Below, piece after piece: positions 1-12,999 of a stretch of 64,000 bases of DNA. The translations under genes and the position numbers were made by a program. Source of the stretch: Beverwykella pulmonaria (Eukaryota > Ascomycota > Dothideomycetes > Pleosporales > Melanommataceae); assembly GCA_001599595.1 (NCBI GenBank), contig BCHH01000011.1, positions 517,894-581,893 of the forward strand, read 5' to 3'. The notes under the pieces were generated by a model. The model was not told where the DNA came from. It made no database searches and saw nothing but the letters and a program-made list of their open reading frames with translations. Position 1 is the stretch's first letter, and each line of letters begins with the position of its first letter.

Positions 1-2115
1 GTATGACTCATTATGAGTAGTTGTGTTGAGCACAACAAGCACACCAATTGTCTCGGTGGACTACGATGGGTCGCAGGATCCTTTCAGAAAGAAAGAAATA
101 ACTAAAATGTGCTTTTACTAGCCATCACTAACCCCGAGTTGCTTCATAGCCAAAGTCCACTACACCTTCCTAATTTGACCCTAACCCTTGTTCACAGAAG
201 GTGGCCTTGAAGCAGAATTCTCTCCAACTTCATCAACCATCGCATGAAGATTTTCAACGCTCGCCTCAAAGAATTAACCTATTTCGCTTAGAATCAATGA
301 ATTCGACTTGCTTTAGATGTTTGTTAGCGCATGGCAATATAAGCAAACATAACCCCGGTAGAGAGGCATACTCATTCTTAGGACACAAAGGAGAATACTA
401 AAATGGACTCAATTAGATCGCTATCTCCTTCCTAAATGTTCCATCCTAGGTAGATGACCGATCTCTATATTTCACGCTTGTTAGTGCACATCATCTATCT
501 GTAAAAGGGCTGTACTTACATCCATCCACATTCTCATTGACAAGAGGGGGAAAACGGGAGACAACAAGACCAGAGGACAGAACTGGTGCACCATACGTAC
601 GAGATACCACTCCTCTTTGGGCGAAACTATGTTGTTCTTGGGTGCGTCGAGAATGCATCGAGCTCCTTTTAGCCTACCTCCTAGCGATTACATCATGATT
701 TAAGGAATAATCGGCTTTTGTCAATCTTTTTCAATAGAAATTCGTTCTTTTCGAGGTGGATCGGTGTGGGAAGAAGAAAGTACGGGCATTCTGAGCCTGG
801 GGAATGAAGGAAAGGACAATCTTGCCGTAGATAGAGGTAATGGCATCTGAATTCTTGCTGTAATTCTGAACTGTGCCATTTCCCGGGAAACTACGTTTTA
901 CAGCTCTGATTTGGCAGTTAAGCAGCCGTTGAATTATTCTGTGTAAGCCCAGGACACCATACCGTCACGTGGATATGCCACTGACTAGTCAGTCGGTCAT
1001 ATATATATCAGCTGTATATACATCACATCGAATACATATCTTGATACTCTTTCCTCAACACTTCTGCTTACATTCTGATTGTCCCAAAACTGCGAGAGCT
1101 ACCAGATAATGTGAAAGAACCGCACCTAACCCCTGGTCTTTAAGAGTTTCACACAGCTGAACGCGTCACTGTATTTTTCAAGGCAACTCGTGCTATATGC
1201 GCTCTTTCGACACGACATCTGCTGCTGTCGGCTCATGGGCATATTTTGCGCCCACTGTTGGGGAAGGTACGCCCATGGTAGCTCAAGGTTCAACCGTAGG
1301 TCGGCCGCACGCCCAGCAGACCAGAACTCCGCGAATATATGCCGAAACTGCACCGAAAAAGGCGGCAGAGTCGGATCTCAGTCTAGTCGTCCCCTGCGGT
1401 GACATACACTTGGTGTCAATGCCTGGGTCTATCTGAAGTGCTCGTAGTGTCCGCATTCCAACCCACCGCAGCACGGCCGCATGCCCACATCCACAGCTTT
1501 AGAACAGGGTCATTTGGGACCTCCCTGAGCGCTTGCAGTGCCCACTATTGACTGTGAGACGTTTGTATGAATCTATGCCTTCTATTGCAGCTTCGCGCGG
1601 CTCTCCAGCTTCCTCTCTCAACTGACTTGCGTGCCCTGTGTGTCTGCTATCTCTTCATGTTTATATTCATCGCCTACTCCTCAATTTCCAGCTCCTTCCT
1701 TCTCTAGCCTTCGCGTGACCCTCGTACGGATGTTATTAGAGTTCTGGGGGGGACATAAGTGGGTCCTATGTTCTGGCCGCCCCCGTTTAGGCAAAGGCTG
1801 GATGAAGCCATGGAGTTGCTATCTCATGTGGGCTCGAAAGAGAGGAATCAACTTCGCAGCAAGTTGCACAACTAGCCATACGTTGCAGCCATATATAACC
1901 AAAGCTGTGGAGGATGAGCTCGCCTAAGGCTTTCTTTTGATGCTAGTTTCGTCCTGATCTGAGTATCCGGAGCAGAGATATGAGGCGTTGAATGTGGCTG
2001 TCGAATTCAGTCTCTTCCTCAAGTGGTCGATATTTTTTAACCTCACCACCTCCTCACGCGTCGACGAGCAGACTCACCGCTCCGCCAGCGTGAGATTGTT
2101 GCGCGCCTTGCCCAC
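1..2115. other. Non-coding left flank
   Basis: No reading frame here has a recognisable domain or splice-compatible continuation. The short open frames around 1.2-1.9 kb overlap on both strands and look like chance frames. An AT-rich run of alternating TA sits near 1,005-1,035. I see no RNA gene or transposon end. Confidence 0.55.
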
Positions 2116-2123
2116 TATATAAG
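2116..2123 (+). promoter_or_regulatory. TATA box upstream of the Mei2-like gene
   Basis: TATATAAG lies about 180 bp before the chosen ATG at 2300. A long C/T-rich tract (about 2140-2290), typical of fungal 5' leaders near transcription starts, follows it. Confidence 0.5.
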
Positions 2124-2299
2124 TAGATATTCGGCCCACCTTCTTCTCCTCATTACCACCTTCCTTCTTCTTCTCGATCACCTCCCTTGACCACCACCTT
2201 GGCTTGATCATCCCTCCCTTTGGCCTGACCATCTACTCAAGCATCAAATTCTTCACTCTTTCGCTACCTTGTACATCGCTTGTACCATCTTCATACATC

Positions 2300-4492
2300 A
2301 TGTCTTACTCAACTACCTCGACTCATGATGGCCAGGCATCTAGTCCGCCAAATTTCGATACTCCACTGACAGTCTACTCTCCAGAGTACATCCGTGATAA
2401 CGGCAACGTGCGTAGTCAGCTGTCCGCTGTCGCTGCCGGCAAGCAGCCCATGAGAGAGCAGACTCGTGAGACACTTGTCCTCTCCTCGTCCCAGCGCGAG
2501 TCCCTCCATCCCATCATTCGCACAGTCCCTGGGAAGTTCCTCAACGAGATTGACCGCGAGGATCCCGAGTTTCTCTCGCGATACATCGTGGTCACGCAAC
2601 TTCCAGAGGGTACCCTTGCCGGTACGGAGCAAGAGCTCGAGCTACAGGCAGTGCAGGCTCGCATGAAGGAGGTGAGTATTCTTCTTTGTCTCCCGTCACC
2701 GTCATCATCATCTTTTTCTTGCTGTCACTCAGCTTTCGTCTCAACCTCATCATTCGCTTGCAATGGCCACACGTCGCTCGTGATCCAAGCCCACTCACTC
2801 ACCTCCACTCGCGTCTGAGCTTCGCTGACCATTCTCTAGTATTTTGCGTTCCTGTGGTCAGTCCCGCTCTACTCCCGCGGTGTCCACATTCGCTTTGACA
2901 GCCTGAGCGATGCTTGCGAAGCCAAGTATATCTTCGAATGCCTCCAGTATGTCGCAGAGTACATCTCCCCTTACGAGTTCGCCGTCGCAAAGTCTCAGGA
3001 CACTGCGGCCGTCAATGATTACGAGGGACAGATCAGCCTCTCGATCTCGGTCAAGCCTTTCTCCAACCTCACTTGCCAAGGCCTCAAGGACATTGCCGAC
3101 ATCGTGCAGCAAATCGCCCTGTTGTTCGGCGAGATGCGTGACATTGAGCACGTCAGCACTGACGAGGCTCGCGGCATTGTTCGGCACCGCATCGAATTCC
3201 AATCGATCGATGACGCCAATCGCGCTGTGGAGAGTCTCAATGAATTTCCAATATGGGGAGAGAGCAAGTACCTGGTAAATACTGTCATCCAGCAGCTCAG
3301 TCATAGATTTATGCTAATTCCTTTCCAGTGGACGTGGTACACCGGTGCCGCCACTCCATGGGTTGGCTCACCTCGCAATGACTCGCCGCATAGCAAGACC
3401 CCACGGAAGGATGATCAAGGCCGTCTCGTCGGTTTTCTTCATCAGACGCCTCGTGCCGCGATTAATCACCTCGTTCACCATCCCGCCGACATGCACAACA
3501 AGGTCCAGCGTAAGCGTATCGAACAAGGAACAGACGTCCGCACAACAGTCATGTTGCGTAATATTCCGAACAAGTTGGACTGGGCAAGTTGATTTCTTTG
3601 AGCCTGTTAATGTAGCATAGCTAACCCCTGCATTCAGATGAGTCTTAAGGCCCTTCTCGACAAAACATGCTTCGGGTGCTACGACTTCGTCTATCTTCGC
3701 ATCGACTTCAAGTCAGCGTGCAATGTCGGATATGCCTTCATAAACTTCACCGATATGCAGGGTATGCTTCGCCTTGTTGATGAGCTCGAGTACCGCACTT
3801 GGCATGGATATCGGTCAGCCAAAGCTGCTGAGGTATCTTATGCCACCATCCAAGGCAAGGAGGCTCTGATTCAGAAGTTCCGCAATTCTTCGGTAATGCA
3901 GGAGACACCCTTCTGTCGCCCGCGTCTCTTCATGTCCCGGGATGACGCGCTCACTGCCGGAAACCTTCGTCTCACTGGCACCGAGCTGGAATTTTTGCCA
4001 CCAGACAACGCTGCTAAGCTCCAGCGGTCAATGGATAGTGCCCGCACTGTCGGTCTCTATCCCCCACATGGATCCGGCGCTACCAACGATCATCGCAATC
4101 GTACTAGTGCGTACGATCGCGGCACGCCTCGCGACCTAGTCCAGTCGGCTGCCCCAATGTTTGCTACGCAATACAATGCGCCTTTCTCCTACCAGAACGT
4201 CCCAGCCCATGTCAAGCGTATGGTTGAGTTGTGGTACAATCAGACTTTTGGCAATGATCATCGGTGCATGATCCCCTACGACTATATTCCGGTACCCTTC
4301 GTCATGCAGTACTTCGCCATGACGCCGTACACGGCCAACCAGTGTGCCCCTCAGATGCAAAACCCAGGTGTCATCGGACAGCCGTCTGTAGCTCCACAAG
4401 GTTTCAATATCCGTCAAGGTCCAATGTACCCTGCCAACGCTGGCCCTGGCCAGAGCCGGTTCAATGGAAGCTATCGGCAGAACGGTCTCTAA
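2300..4492 (+). CDS. mei2: Mei2-like RNA-binding protein (638 aa, 4 exons)
   Basis: Exons 2300-2671, 2840-3274, 3329-3583 and 3638-4492 join in phase to 638 residues. The C-terminal half carries the Mei2-type RRM3. It starts at TTVMLRNIPNKLDW (about residue 341) and continues MSLKALLDKTCFGCYDFVYL and CNVGYAFINF, the RNP-like strands that define this family. A weaker RRM-like stretch lies around residues 135-265. The N-terminus is polar and low in structure. In fission yeast Mei2 binds RNA and drives meiosis; in filamentous fungi the role is inferred only. The ATG at 2300 follows a TATA box and a C/T-rich leader. The third intron (3584-3637) begins GC rather than GT; only this boundary gives an open frame and restores the conserved motif. 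The family call is firm; meiotic function is inference. Confidence 0.88.
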
Positions 4493-6517
4493 GAGATCGG
4501 ATTCTTCCCCACGTATCAACGTGGCTCTATTTGTCAAGCAACGTTTACGGTTCAAGAATGATGGTGACCGCAAATAGTTTCCGCTGTCTCTATCACGTAT
4601 CGTCCACTTTCGATCGCAGTTGTGTTCGTGTACGTCCAGTGCAGCACATACAGATCGCAATATGTTATACATCTACCGGCCTTTATTTGATACCACCTCC
4701 TGTCTTATATCCTTGCAGTGGCATCTAATGAGGGATCAACTATGGATCTTTGGCCTTTTCTCACCGAACTGCACGGTTTGTTAGCTATTTAGATTGCTTT
4801 ATGTTTTCGGATTTTCTTCTCACATTATGGATGTCATATAACTCCTGAGTGTCGCTCAAGCATGTATGGGGTTTCTTCGGATATCACGACAGCGCTGACT
4901 GTTGTTCCGGGTATCCACATGTTGCCTTGACAAGATTTATATGGCGAGATGGGCCCTCAATGTATTTCGGGATATCGACGACATATTCGAGAAATGGATG
5001 GTTATTCTCCGGTTTTACTGTGCTGTGGTTTCTATCCCTTTCATTCCTTTCTTAAAACCAAAATAGATAGAGGATTTGCCTGCCAAACCTGCCTTTCTTT
5101 GCCTATGTGATATATGCTGCTGTGGCTGACATCCGTAATTGTCGTGGTGTCCATGTGTTTGGTGTCTTGACATGGCTGATGTGACGAGACAGGACATTGA
5201 AGCAGCTGACTGACGAGGTAGTCATGATAGAGCACATCTCGATTTTCAAGATGTCGGAAGGTGCGCGATGTTTCAAAGATGTTTAAGTGGGCGGCATTAG
5301 TTATACAAAAAAGGCGGTCTAAGTTTTGTAAGCGATATCCATGAAATAGTGACATAGGTAAGAGTTCAACAACCCGAGGGAAGAGTCGTTGGATGTGACA
5401 GGTGTAACATTTTTGAGACTGTCCTGACCAGCTAGTGCATGACTACGAACTGAAGGGTCTATGGGGTCGTACGTCTTCGTGATGCCAGGGTAGAGACTGG
5501 AGTCGGTTTTAGATTAAGAGGTATACTCGATACAACAGTGGTTAGACTTCATTCCTGCATTCGAAAAGATAGAAAAAGCTGGACAGCAAGAGGGTACACA
5601 ACTTCAGAATGGATCAAAGGTAGTCTGAAGCATTGATGATCGTGAGCTGGAGGTGCCAGAGGGAAGATATATCGAGGTCGGAGAGTGGAGTTGTGGAAGA
5701 CTTCGCTGACCAACTGGCTTACTGAGAGGAATTGGAAGAGTAGATTAATCGGGATTCGTGAGTCAGGTTCTGAAGCATTCCCCAGCGAAGATAAAGCAGT
5801 TGGAAATGCTAGAAGGCCAAGGTTGTGAAGGGGGAAGTGACGCAGAATGGCAGGGGCGATGAGTGATCCGCTGAACGAGCATTTAGGGAACGAAAGCCGG
5901 AATAAAACAGAGGCGCGAGTTCGGGAACGGAAGGAGGGCCTCAAATGACGGCAAAGGAAGGAGATACCGATGCAAGCGTATGTGAGGCGTCGTTTAACGT
6001 CGTTATGAAACTATGGTACAAGTTCGAAGGAAGCAATAGCACTGATGTGTGATGTGTGAGAGACGTTGGTATAGCGTCACGCAATTAGAGCTCTAGAGTA
6101 CGAAAACACTGCGTATAATTAATGATGGATGCAATGACTAGAGTAGATGTAGAAAGAGAAACTGGATCAGTTGCATCCTAAGCATTTGCTAGAATTCTGA
6201 TGCAGTGAGTAATTGGCTAAGATTTTAGATGATGGGGGTAGGACTCGACGCTCCCAATGTATAGAGTGATGATTTTCAGATTGCCCATACCCAGGGTTAT
6301 CAATGGAACAACTCTTAGACACAGTACCGTGAAGACTTATGCAATGGATATCATGTCTGCTTCCAAAAGGAACCGAGTATTCATCATGGCAAGACGTGAT
6401 CCCTCAAAATCTCTAGCTTTGAATGCGTCTGGGAGGCCTATGATCTACTTTGTCTAAGGATTCATGTATACCTAGGTCTGTGTTTTAGAGTAGTAGAAAG
6501 GAGCCTTGCTGGTGGGA

Positions 6518-6545
6518 GGGCCGCGCACGGGCCGCGCACGGGCCG
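6518..6545. repeat. 11-bp GC-rich tandem repeat, 2.5 copies
   Basis: The unit GGGCCGCGCAC occurs twice perfectly (6518-6528, 6529-6539), followed by six bases of a third copy. It stands out in moderately AT-rich surroundings. Confidence 0.8.
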
Positions 6546-8140
6546 TTATCGTGGTTGTGTCACTTTGCTGGTCGAGCTTGAAGCCTCAAGCCCCCCAACT
6601 AACAACACATGGCTTCTTGTACACCTGAGTACTGTAACTTTTGTGTCGGTCTTTGCGATTCTCTGTAGGCTTCTTTCCACGTTCAACCTCTTACACCACG
6701 GGTATTACCAGAAGCAGTAGTTTCACTTAGCTTCTTGCCATTGACCGTCATATCGTTTCGAAGGCCTTTTTCTGTGTCGCCCGCTCAGACCCTCAACCCC
6801 GACAACAATGTCCCAAGAACCTTGGTCACCATGGCAGCATGAGGATCTTAGCTTGGCTGTCTATTATTATTACTACGCTCTGCTAATTTGCTTATCGACG
6901 CTCCGATGATATCTTAACGAAAAACCGTCATGGCCATGACGTGCAGCGAACAAAGATTATCTGCACGCGAGCAATTCCCTGCCGCACGCGAGGACCGCGA
7001 ATTCCGCGAGCATGAGGAACTAAGGAGCCGTCCCTCCGCAATGGACGCGCAAAGAACTCAGCGTGCCTACATCAGCGACGACGAGGGCGGCAACATACAA
7101 GGTGGGCCAGCTAACGGGCAAGATGATCAACACGCCCCTACTCAGTCCTACTGCATCTGCTAGGAGGATCATTTCTCTAGACTCTTGAAGGCTTGGCTTT
7201 CGGGGCGACAATCGATCACAGCCTCGCTGACGGAATGTGCAAGCAGACATGGTATCTTCGTACAAAGTGTTATTGCCCAAGCAGGCGATAGTAAGAGAAG
7301 GACAGGAGCAAGGAGAGTACTATGCACAGGAGGGGCAGGATGCGGCAGCTTGGGTGAAGATAAGCAATTCGGCAAGAGATGGATAATGAGTAAATGAAGG
7401 TTAGTGAGTCGAGAAAGAGACGTCTGGGTCGAGATCTGTGGCAGGTGTCTCAACCGATACCTCACCCAGCTGAGGATGCCAGTACGAAATAGGGGTGGAT
7501 GGAGCTCATTCAAAGGATCAAGACGAAGTTGGATAATTCCCCAAGATCAAATCCCTCCAAGTGCTGACGTCGGCAATGATAGACATGGGCTAGATCTACC
7601 CTGGCAATTCTCCTGCTGACACACCACCGAGCCAGGGACAACCTGGATGTGCGTGGCATCTGAAGATATTCTGGAGGATGAGAAATTCGCTTGTGAACAA
7701 CAGGCAGTCGAAGAAGATTCGAACAGATTTGCTTTTTCCGCACAGCTGCGAGAATAAGAGCATATCTCTAATGCTGCCAAGTCCTTCTACTCATAACATA
7801 ACACTAATGGACTTGAGCCCAGTGGTGATTTCTGCTGATAAACGCCGCGGCTGATATCGACCGTTTCTGGAATCCGAGAAAGAGTATCGATAGTATTTCA
7901 TCCCAACGCAAAGCTTGGTTCCAAGTATAGGTCTATTAATTCTCGCCATGTTCCTGCGACATTATCAGTCTCCAGATCTCATCTTCATCACCCAAGATTC
8001 TAGCTCTTTTTTTTTTTTCACTTCTTTTTAGTCTTAGAGGCGGTCATCTCCTTCTCTCTCGTTCTCTCATCCAATCTCTTGAAATCTTATGCAATCTTAC
8101 GCACGGATGAAGCCGTAACAAAGGACAGCCACATAATAGA

Positions 8141-8160
8141 CCCCCCGGGGGGGGGGGGGG
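8141..8160. repeat. C6-G14 homopolymer junction
   Basis: Six C are followed directly by fourteen G. This may be a real simple repeat or an assembly or sequencing weak point, because long G runs are often mis-sized. Confidence 0.85.
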
Positions 8161-11100
8161 AGGGTTACGAAAAATCCATGACCCTTTGTCCACGAGTAAT
8201 ATGAAATCCGGCAGCTCCATGCAACTTCAACATTAAGAGCAGTCTGTCAACTCCCAGATCCGTTTGTCGGGAATCCATCAATCACCACACATGGAAATCC
8301 TTCTATCCATGTCCAAGATAGATGCGATGTCCACCGCTGTAACGGGAGGTCTATGATGTTTTTGGACACTAAATAACCGTCCAGGTTAACAAGAGTCTCG
8401 ATGAACGTTGATCTAGTCGGGACCTTGTGTTGAGACCCCTGATTGGCCGCATACAAAGCATCCGGGTATGTCCAAGATCAACGATATATGCAAGTACATT
8501 GACTAACAATTGCAATAGATGGTCTACGCGCCTTGTTCTCCAGACTGATCATATACCCGATGCATGCTAGACTTACTGGGTTCTTGTGCCGATGGTTCAG
8601 ATATAATCGCATAAGTAGAATGCCTCGATGCCTAAGACTGAGAGGACAGTCGAACACACCTGCTCTTATGATAGGAAATTTAGAGTTCGATATCGACTCG
8701 GAATCTACAAGCATATTTCAATTTTCTCAGCTCCTTACTGACAAGCGCAGTCGAATTGCGCCATGTCATGATGACAAGGTCAATTGCATCCTCATTGGAT
8801 CTCATGTTGCGTCTTTTCTCAATGACGATGTGAAGTTTCCCGTCCTCCTTCGTGACGATAGAGATGCCTTGATGAGAGTTGCAACGATCGGCGAATTCAG
8901 GTTCCTGTGTCCAAATCACTTGGCAGGTATCCTCGAGCTTCCTAGGAACCAAGCCAGATCACCAAGGATAGGCAAGAATGTAGTGATGCTTTGTGGTATT
9001 AATACAGCCCGTCCTTCGAACATCGACCATATAATGAGCGTCGTACTTGGGTCCTTTCATGCTTGGGCCGATACTCTGAGGCTGACGTCACCCTAAGAGC
9101 CATACCATCAGCCAACAAGGTGTGATGTCTCGCGGATATCATTGATGATGCAACAAGACAGCGCCGCCCTATGATGTAAATCAGCTGGTGATAATTTCAA
9201 CCTTCAATTGCGTGGTGTAGCACTATGCTTAAATCCTTCCGAGCTTCGACCCATCTTCGGATATAGACACCCTGCAAAGACCTGTACCGTCCAGCAGCTA
9301 GGTACTGTATCGTGTGGGCGTCGTTGAGGCTGCAACTAGATGTTGCGGGCCAGTACAAGTGATATTCTCCCAACGTATGGTGCTGATCGGTGTGTATCGT
9401 CGTACCGCGGATGTGTCCGGGACTTTGAATGTGGGCCTTGGCTAGGTGGGGTAAGTAACATGGCGCCCATGTCCGCTGGCGAACAAGCGAGGCACATTGG
9501 CTCCTTAAATGTGTTATGGTGTCCTTCTTGCTGCAGCACTAATTATATTATTGAAGACGTCGTTCGGCAGCGTACTCTGCCGGCATGCGATCTTACAAAC
9601 GGGGGCGCGGGAGTCGGAGCGGGGAATCGGCTGCGGGCCGTGAATGCGCAATTCCAAGAGACGGCGTCGATTTCACGACATGAACAGCCAATGACTGTCG
9701 AGATTTTTATGGTCAGGCGGCCGTACGAGTTGTTCAATCCGAAGGGGGTGGTGCTTCTGTTTGCTGCTCAGCCGATCCGATGCCGCTCTTGCGGAAGATT
9801 AAGGGAGGCTGCCTATAGGCGACGACGGAGACGCTGCGAGACTACATCGATACTCTGTGATCGGTGAGAACCACAGAAATGTTTTTCTCTCTCAACCACT
9901 CAGCGGGCTACATGGTCCCCTGTGGTTGAAGGGTCGAGCAGCGGTGGAGAGGGGGGCTAGGGTACTTGCAGCGGCGGCGATGGGTGTCGATGATCCACTC
10001 CCTCATACTCTTCGAGCAGCAGCGCAGCGGGGTGATGCTATCTAGCTCTTGATCAGGCTTACTGCTCCAGAAGCTGGATGGTGCGCTGGCGTTGGCGTTG
10101 AAGGGTGCTTGCGGCCACCATCCCTCCATCTCTGCTCTTCGAATGGCAGAGGAGTAGGACGATGCCAACGAGCTCTCAGTCAGGATCGCTGCCTCAAAAA
10201 ACTTTGGCGCTGTCCTAGAAAAGTGTATTGGTGGCTGTCGGTGGACAAGAGATGCAGCAGGAGCTGCAGCTACCCCACGTCGTAAAAGTCGTGGCAGGGG
10301 TAGTATTTCTCAGGAGATGTTGCCAGAGCCCATTCGAGGTATTTCCAGTATCATGAAGGCCATAAGACGACAGACAAGATGGATTACCTCGATGAGAATA
10401 CAAACTGTGGGCGTTGTGGTGCGGTGGAGGCAGCACGCGTGGGAAGGGACTTTTGGTCCGAGCTATGAAAATCTCCCTGGGCTCCGACTCTCCGACATGC
10501 CATCTTGGAGCTAGCTTCCCCGCAGCATGCATTACGCGATGCGGACGGCCACCAACGCGACGGGCCGGATATCAAAAAAATATCAACCAGCGGAGGACAC
10601 CTCCGTCCAGCTCCTCGCCTGCTCTTACATCTCAACACCGTGCCTCTCTGCTAAGGAGCACATGCCGATCTCAACGCCAAAGCTTACCCCTCCCGAGCAC
10701 TCATAAGAAGGCCTCCCCTGACGCTGTTACACCACGAACTTATCATCTTACCTCAGAGCCGCCCCGAGCCTACGATAGTCTATCGTCGAGATTAAGACCA
10801 AGGGAGCGAGTGCGCTATTATCTTTGTGGTGTCAAATTTCTTCACCGCCGCTCCAAAATATATATTTTCCCGGGTCCCCCATCTCCTGAACATTATAAGT
10901 CATCATCGCTACTTCCCCTCTATCTCAAGCATCTGCGCCGTTGATCGACGTCTGCAAGTGCGTTGCGACAGCGCAACGTTGCGATCTGCGGGCTGCAGGA
11001 TTGCTGTGCCTCGAAATAAGGCCAGATCAGATTCTCTGCTTTGCGAGACATTTCAACTTTGTATTTGAAGACGGCAATCCGCCCAACTTTGCTCATCCTA

Positions 11101-11482
11101 CTTCTCTATTTCAATTAATAAAGTCAATCCTCTCCCTGTCTTGCCTTGGAGTATGAAACCTACATTCCCGCTTTCTGTACCCAAGCCCCCTGTAGCCATC
11201 GCGCATTAACGGAACGCTGCCTCTGGCCTCGGGAGCACGCAGTCACGAGGACGCATCTTCACGACCACAAAACACCCCGACCTTACGATTTCTCCCGATC
11301 CCGAAATCCACCGCATGTCGCCTCGTCACCACGCCGTCTCCGAAGCGACGACCCGAAGCTCTCCTCGCACTTTGCGCCTGCGCACACCGAGCTACAGCCC
11401 ATACTCTCAGCCCCAAACACAAGCCAAGCACCACTTTTCTACCTCTCCATATACCAGAAATACAACTTCCAAAAACGACGCA

Positions 11483-12070
11483 ATGGCCATCGCCGCCGCC
11501 ACCTCCACCAAGCCCTCCGCAAACGCGCCCAAAATCTCAAGCAAAACCCTTCTCAAAGCCACCGAGAAAGATAAGCAAGCCTTGGCCGACATCCACGAGC
11601 TCCTCACCAGCCTCTTTATTCGAAATCGAAACCAGCACCGTCGCAGCATGTGGTTTAAGTCTCTTACACAGTTCCGAAAGGAGCTCGGGCTTCTAATCAA
11701 TGAGATGGATTTGAGCAAGAAGGCTTCGGTCGAGCAACGGCTTCGGTTTTGGGACGAGAAGTGTGTGCATGTGTGGTACTTGTACGTCTTCCCCTCTCCG
11801 TTCGATTTTAGACCTGTTTGGCTGATTTAGGGAAGGTCGTTCACGCAATTGGTGGCCGTGGGATCTTTCGCCGTCATCGGGCTTGTGCTCATGGCGTGCA
11901 CGGCGAGAGTGTGCCGCATTACCGGTATTACGGATTTGTACGAGGAGATTGGGAGCGAGGATATGAAGCTCGTGCTGAGGAGTGTGGATAAAGGAGAGGC
12001 TGCGCGGCAGTTTGGCGGACTGAGGGCTGGAGAGGAGGATGAGGGGGAAGTCATTGAACGGGAGGAGTAA
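11483..12070 (+). CDS. RMP1: RNase MRP protein subunit Rmp1-like (177 aa)
   Basis: Exons 11483-11781 and 11836-12070 (54-nt intron, GTACGT donor) give 177 residues. The signature FIRNRNQHRRSMWFKSL (about 45-61) followed by FRKELGLL matches the RNxNQHRxSxWWKxL core of Rmp1. After the intron, FTQLVAVGSFAVIGLVLMA matches the second conserved block. Rmp1 is specific to RNase MRP, which cleaves pre-rRNA, and is absent from RNase P. The acceptor was set at 11835 because the nearer TTTAG puts the conserved block out of frame. An in-frame ATG at 11315 would add 56 low-complexity residues; I prefer 11483. The acidic tail (EEDEGEVIEREE) has no assigned role. Confidence 0.8.
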
Positions 12071-12999
12071 GGCATGAGGTCCTTGCTGGACTTGTATTTA
12101 AATCCATGCCTCCAGCGCTCACTCGGAGTTCAGGACTATGGAATAAGGCAAGGGAATGAGGGGTAAGGAAAATATGGGTATTTTGGGGGGACGCTAGAAG
12201 GGTAGCGAGTTCGAGGTCGAGGGGAGAAGGACAAATGAAGTCTTGCTGAATGTCACTATATCTTCCAAGCGGAGTTACGAGCTGGACAGTGAATCTGGCA
12301 ATGGAGGGTGCGATATGTGGTTTATCTTCATAGAGAATGCCACAAGACAGATTTCCCCATGTCCATTTCACTACCTGCGGGAATGCCGAGTAATTTTAGA
12401 GTGAATGAAAGAGAATCCATCGTAGGCTACTGAGCTCGACTATATCTATCCCGGGTGGCTGTGGACTGGGAGATGGATGATGGAGCGGAGGTGGCAATAC
12501 ACAACATACGATCATAGACGACGCTATAACACATGTCCACTCCATTATACATCACAACGCACAGAACAACCAAGCAATTCCAGGTAGAAGACATTAAATC
12601 ACTCAAGAGCTACGAAGTGCTAATGTATCTGGCAGAAGGCTGCATGCGCCGAGGACTTACGTCCCCGCAACACAACAATACATCACCCATTCAATCTATG
12701 ATATTTCACCACATATAAGATGATCAAGAAGTTCTATGTTGGTGGCAAAAGAATGGATCGAATCCTCCTAAGCCGTCTTGTCTCTGTCAGGAGGATACTT
12801 GGGCTACGGAGTTGGATGTGAGCCCCGAGGTTGCATGTGAGGTACACATGCGAAACACCTGGGGCTAACTAGTACAACACTTTACTCGTACCCGGCTAGC
12901 AGACTACACACATGGAATTCCAGTCCTCGGTCAAACCCCCCACACTGTCCCTGCATCGCCCGCTGTATCTAGCTACCTCCCTCCCCATCTCTCTCTACC
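12071..12999. other. Intergenic, convergent 3' ends
   Basis: This region lies between the stop of the Rmp1-like gene and the stop of the minus-strand hydrolase. No convincing gene is seen. Only short frames without motifs are present. Confidence 0.5.

Larger units (their letters stand above)
4493..11482. other. Gene-poor block of about 7 kb
   Basis: No frame shows a known domain, a consistent splice pattern or sustained codon bias. Longer frames (5549-5944 minus, 8533-9096 plus, 10414-10944 plus) lack recognisable motifs. The 8.2-9.1 kb stretch has three overlapping minus-strand frames that could be scraps of an old gene, but I could not name it. Two simple repeats are listed separately. I saw no transposase, reverse transcriptase or long terminal repeats. 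Confidence 0.5.

Noticed and set aside
8247..9096. Overlapping frames on both strands at 8.2-9.1 kb, considered as a decayed heterokaryon-incompatibility gene
   Set aside because: No HET motif could be identified in any frame; the resemblance was only in general composition.
10414..10944. 176-codon plus frame
   Set aside because: Ser/Arg/Pro-rich chance frame without domain or splice support.
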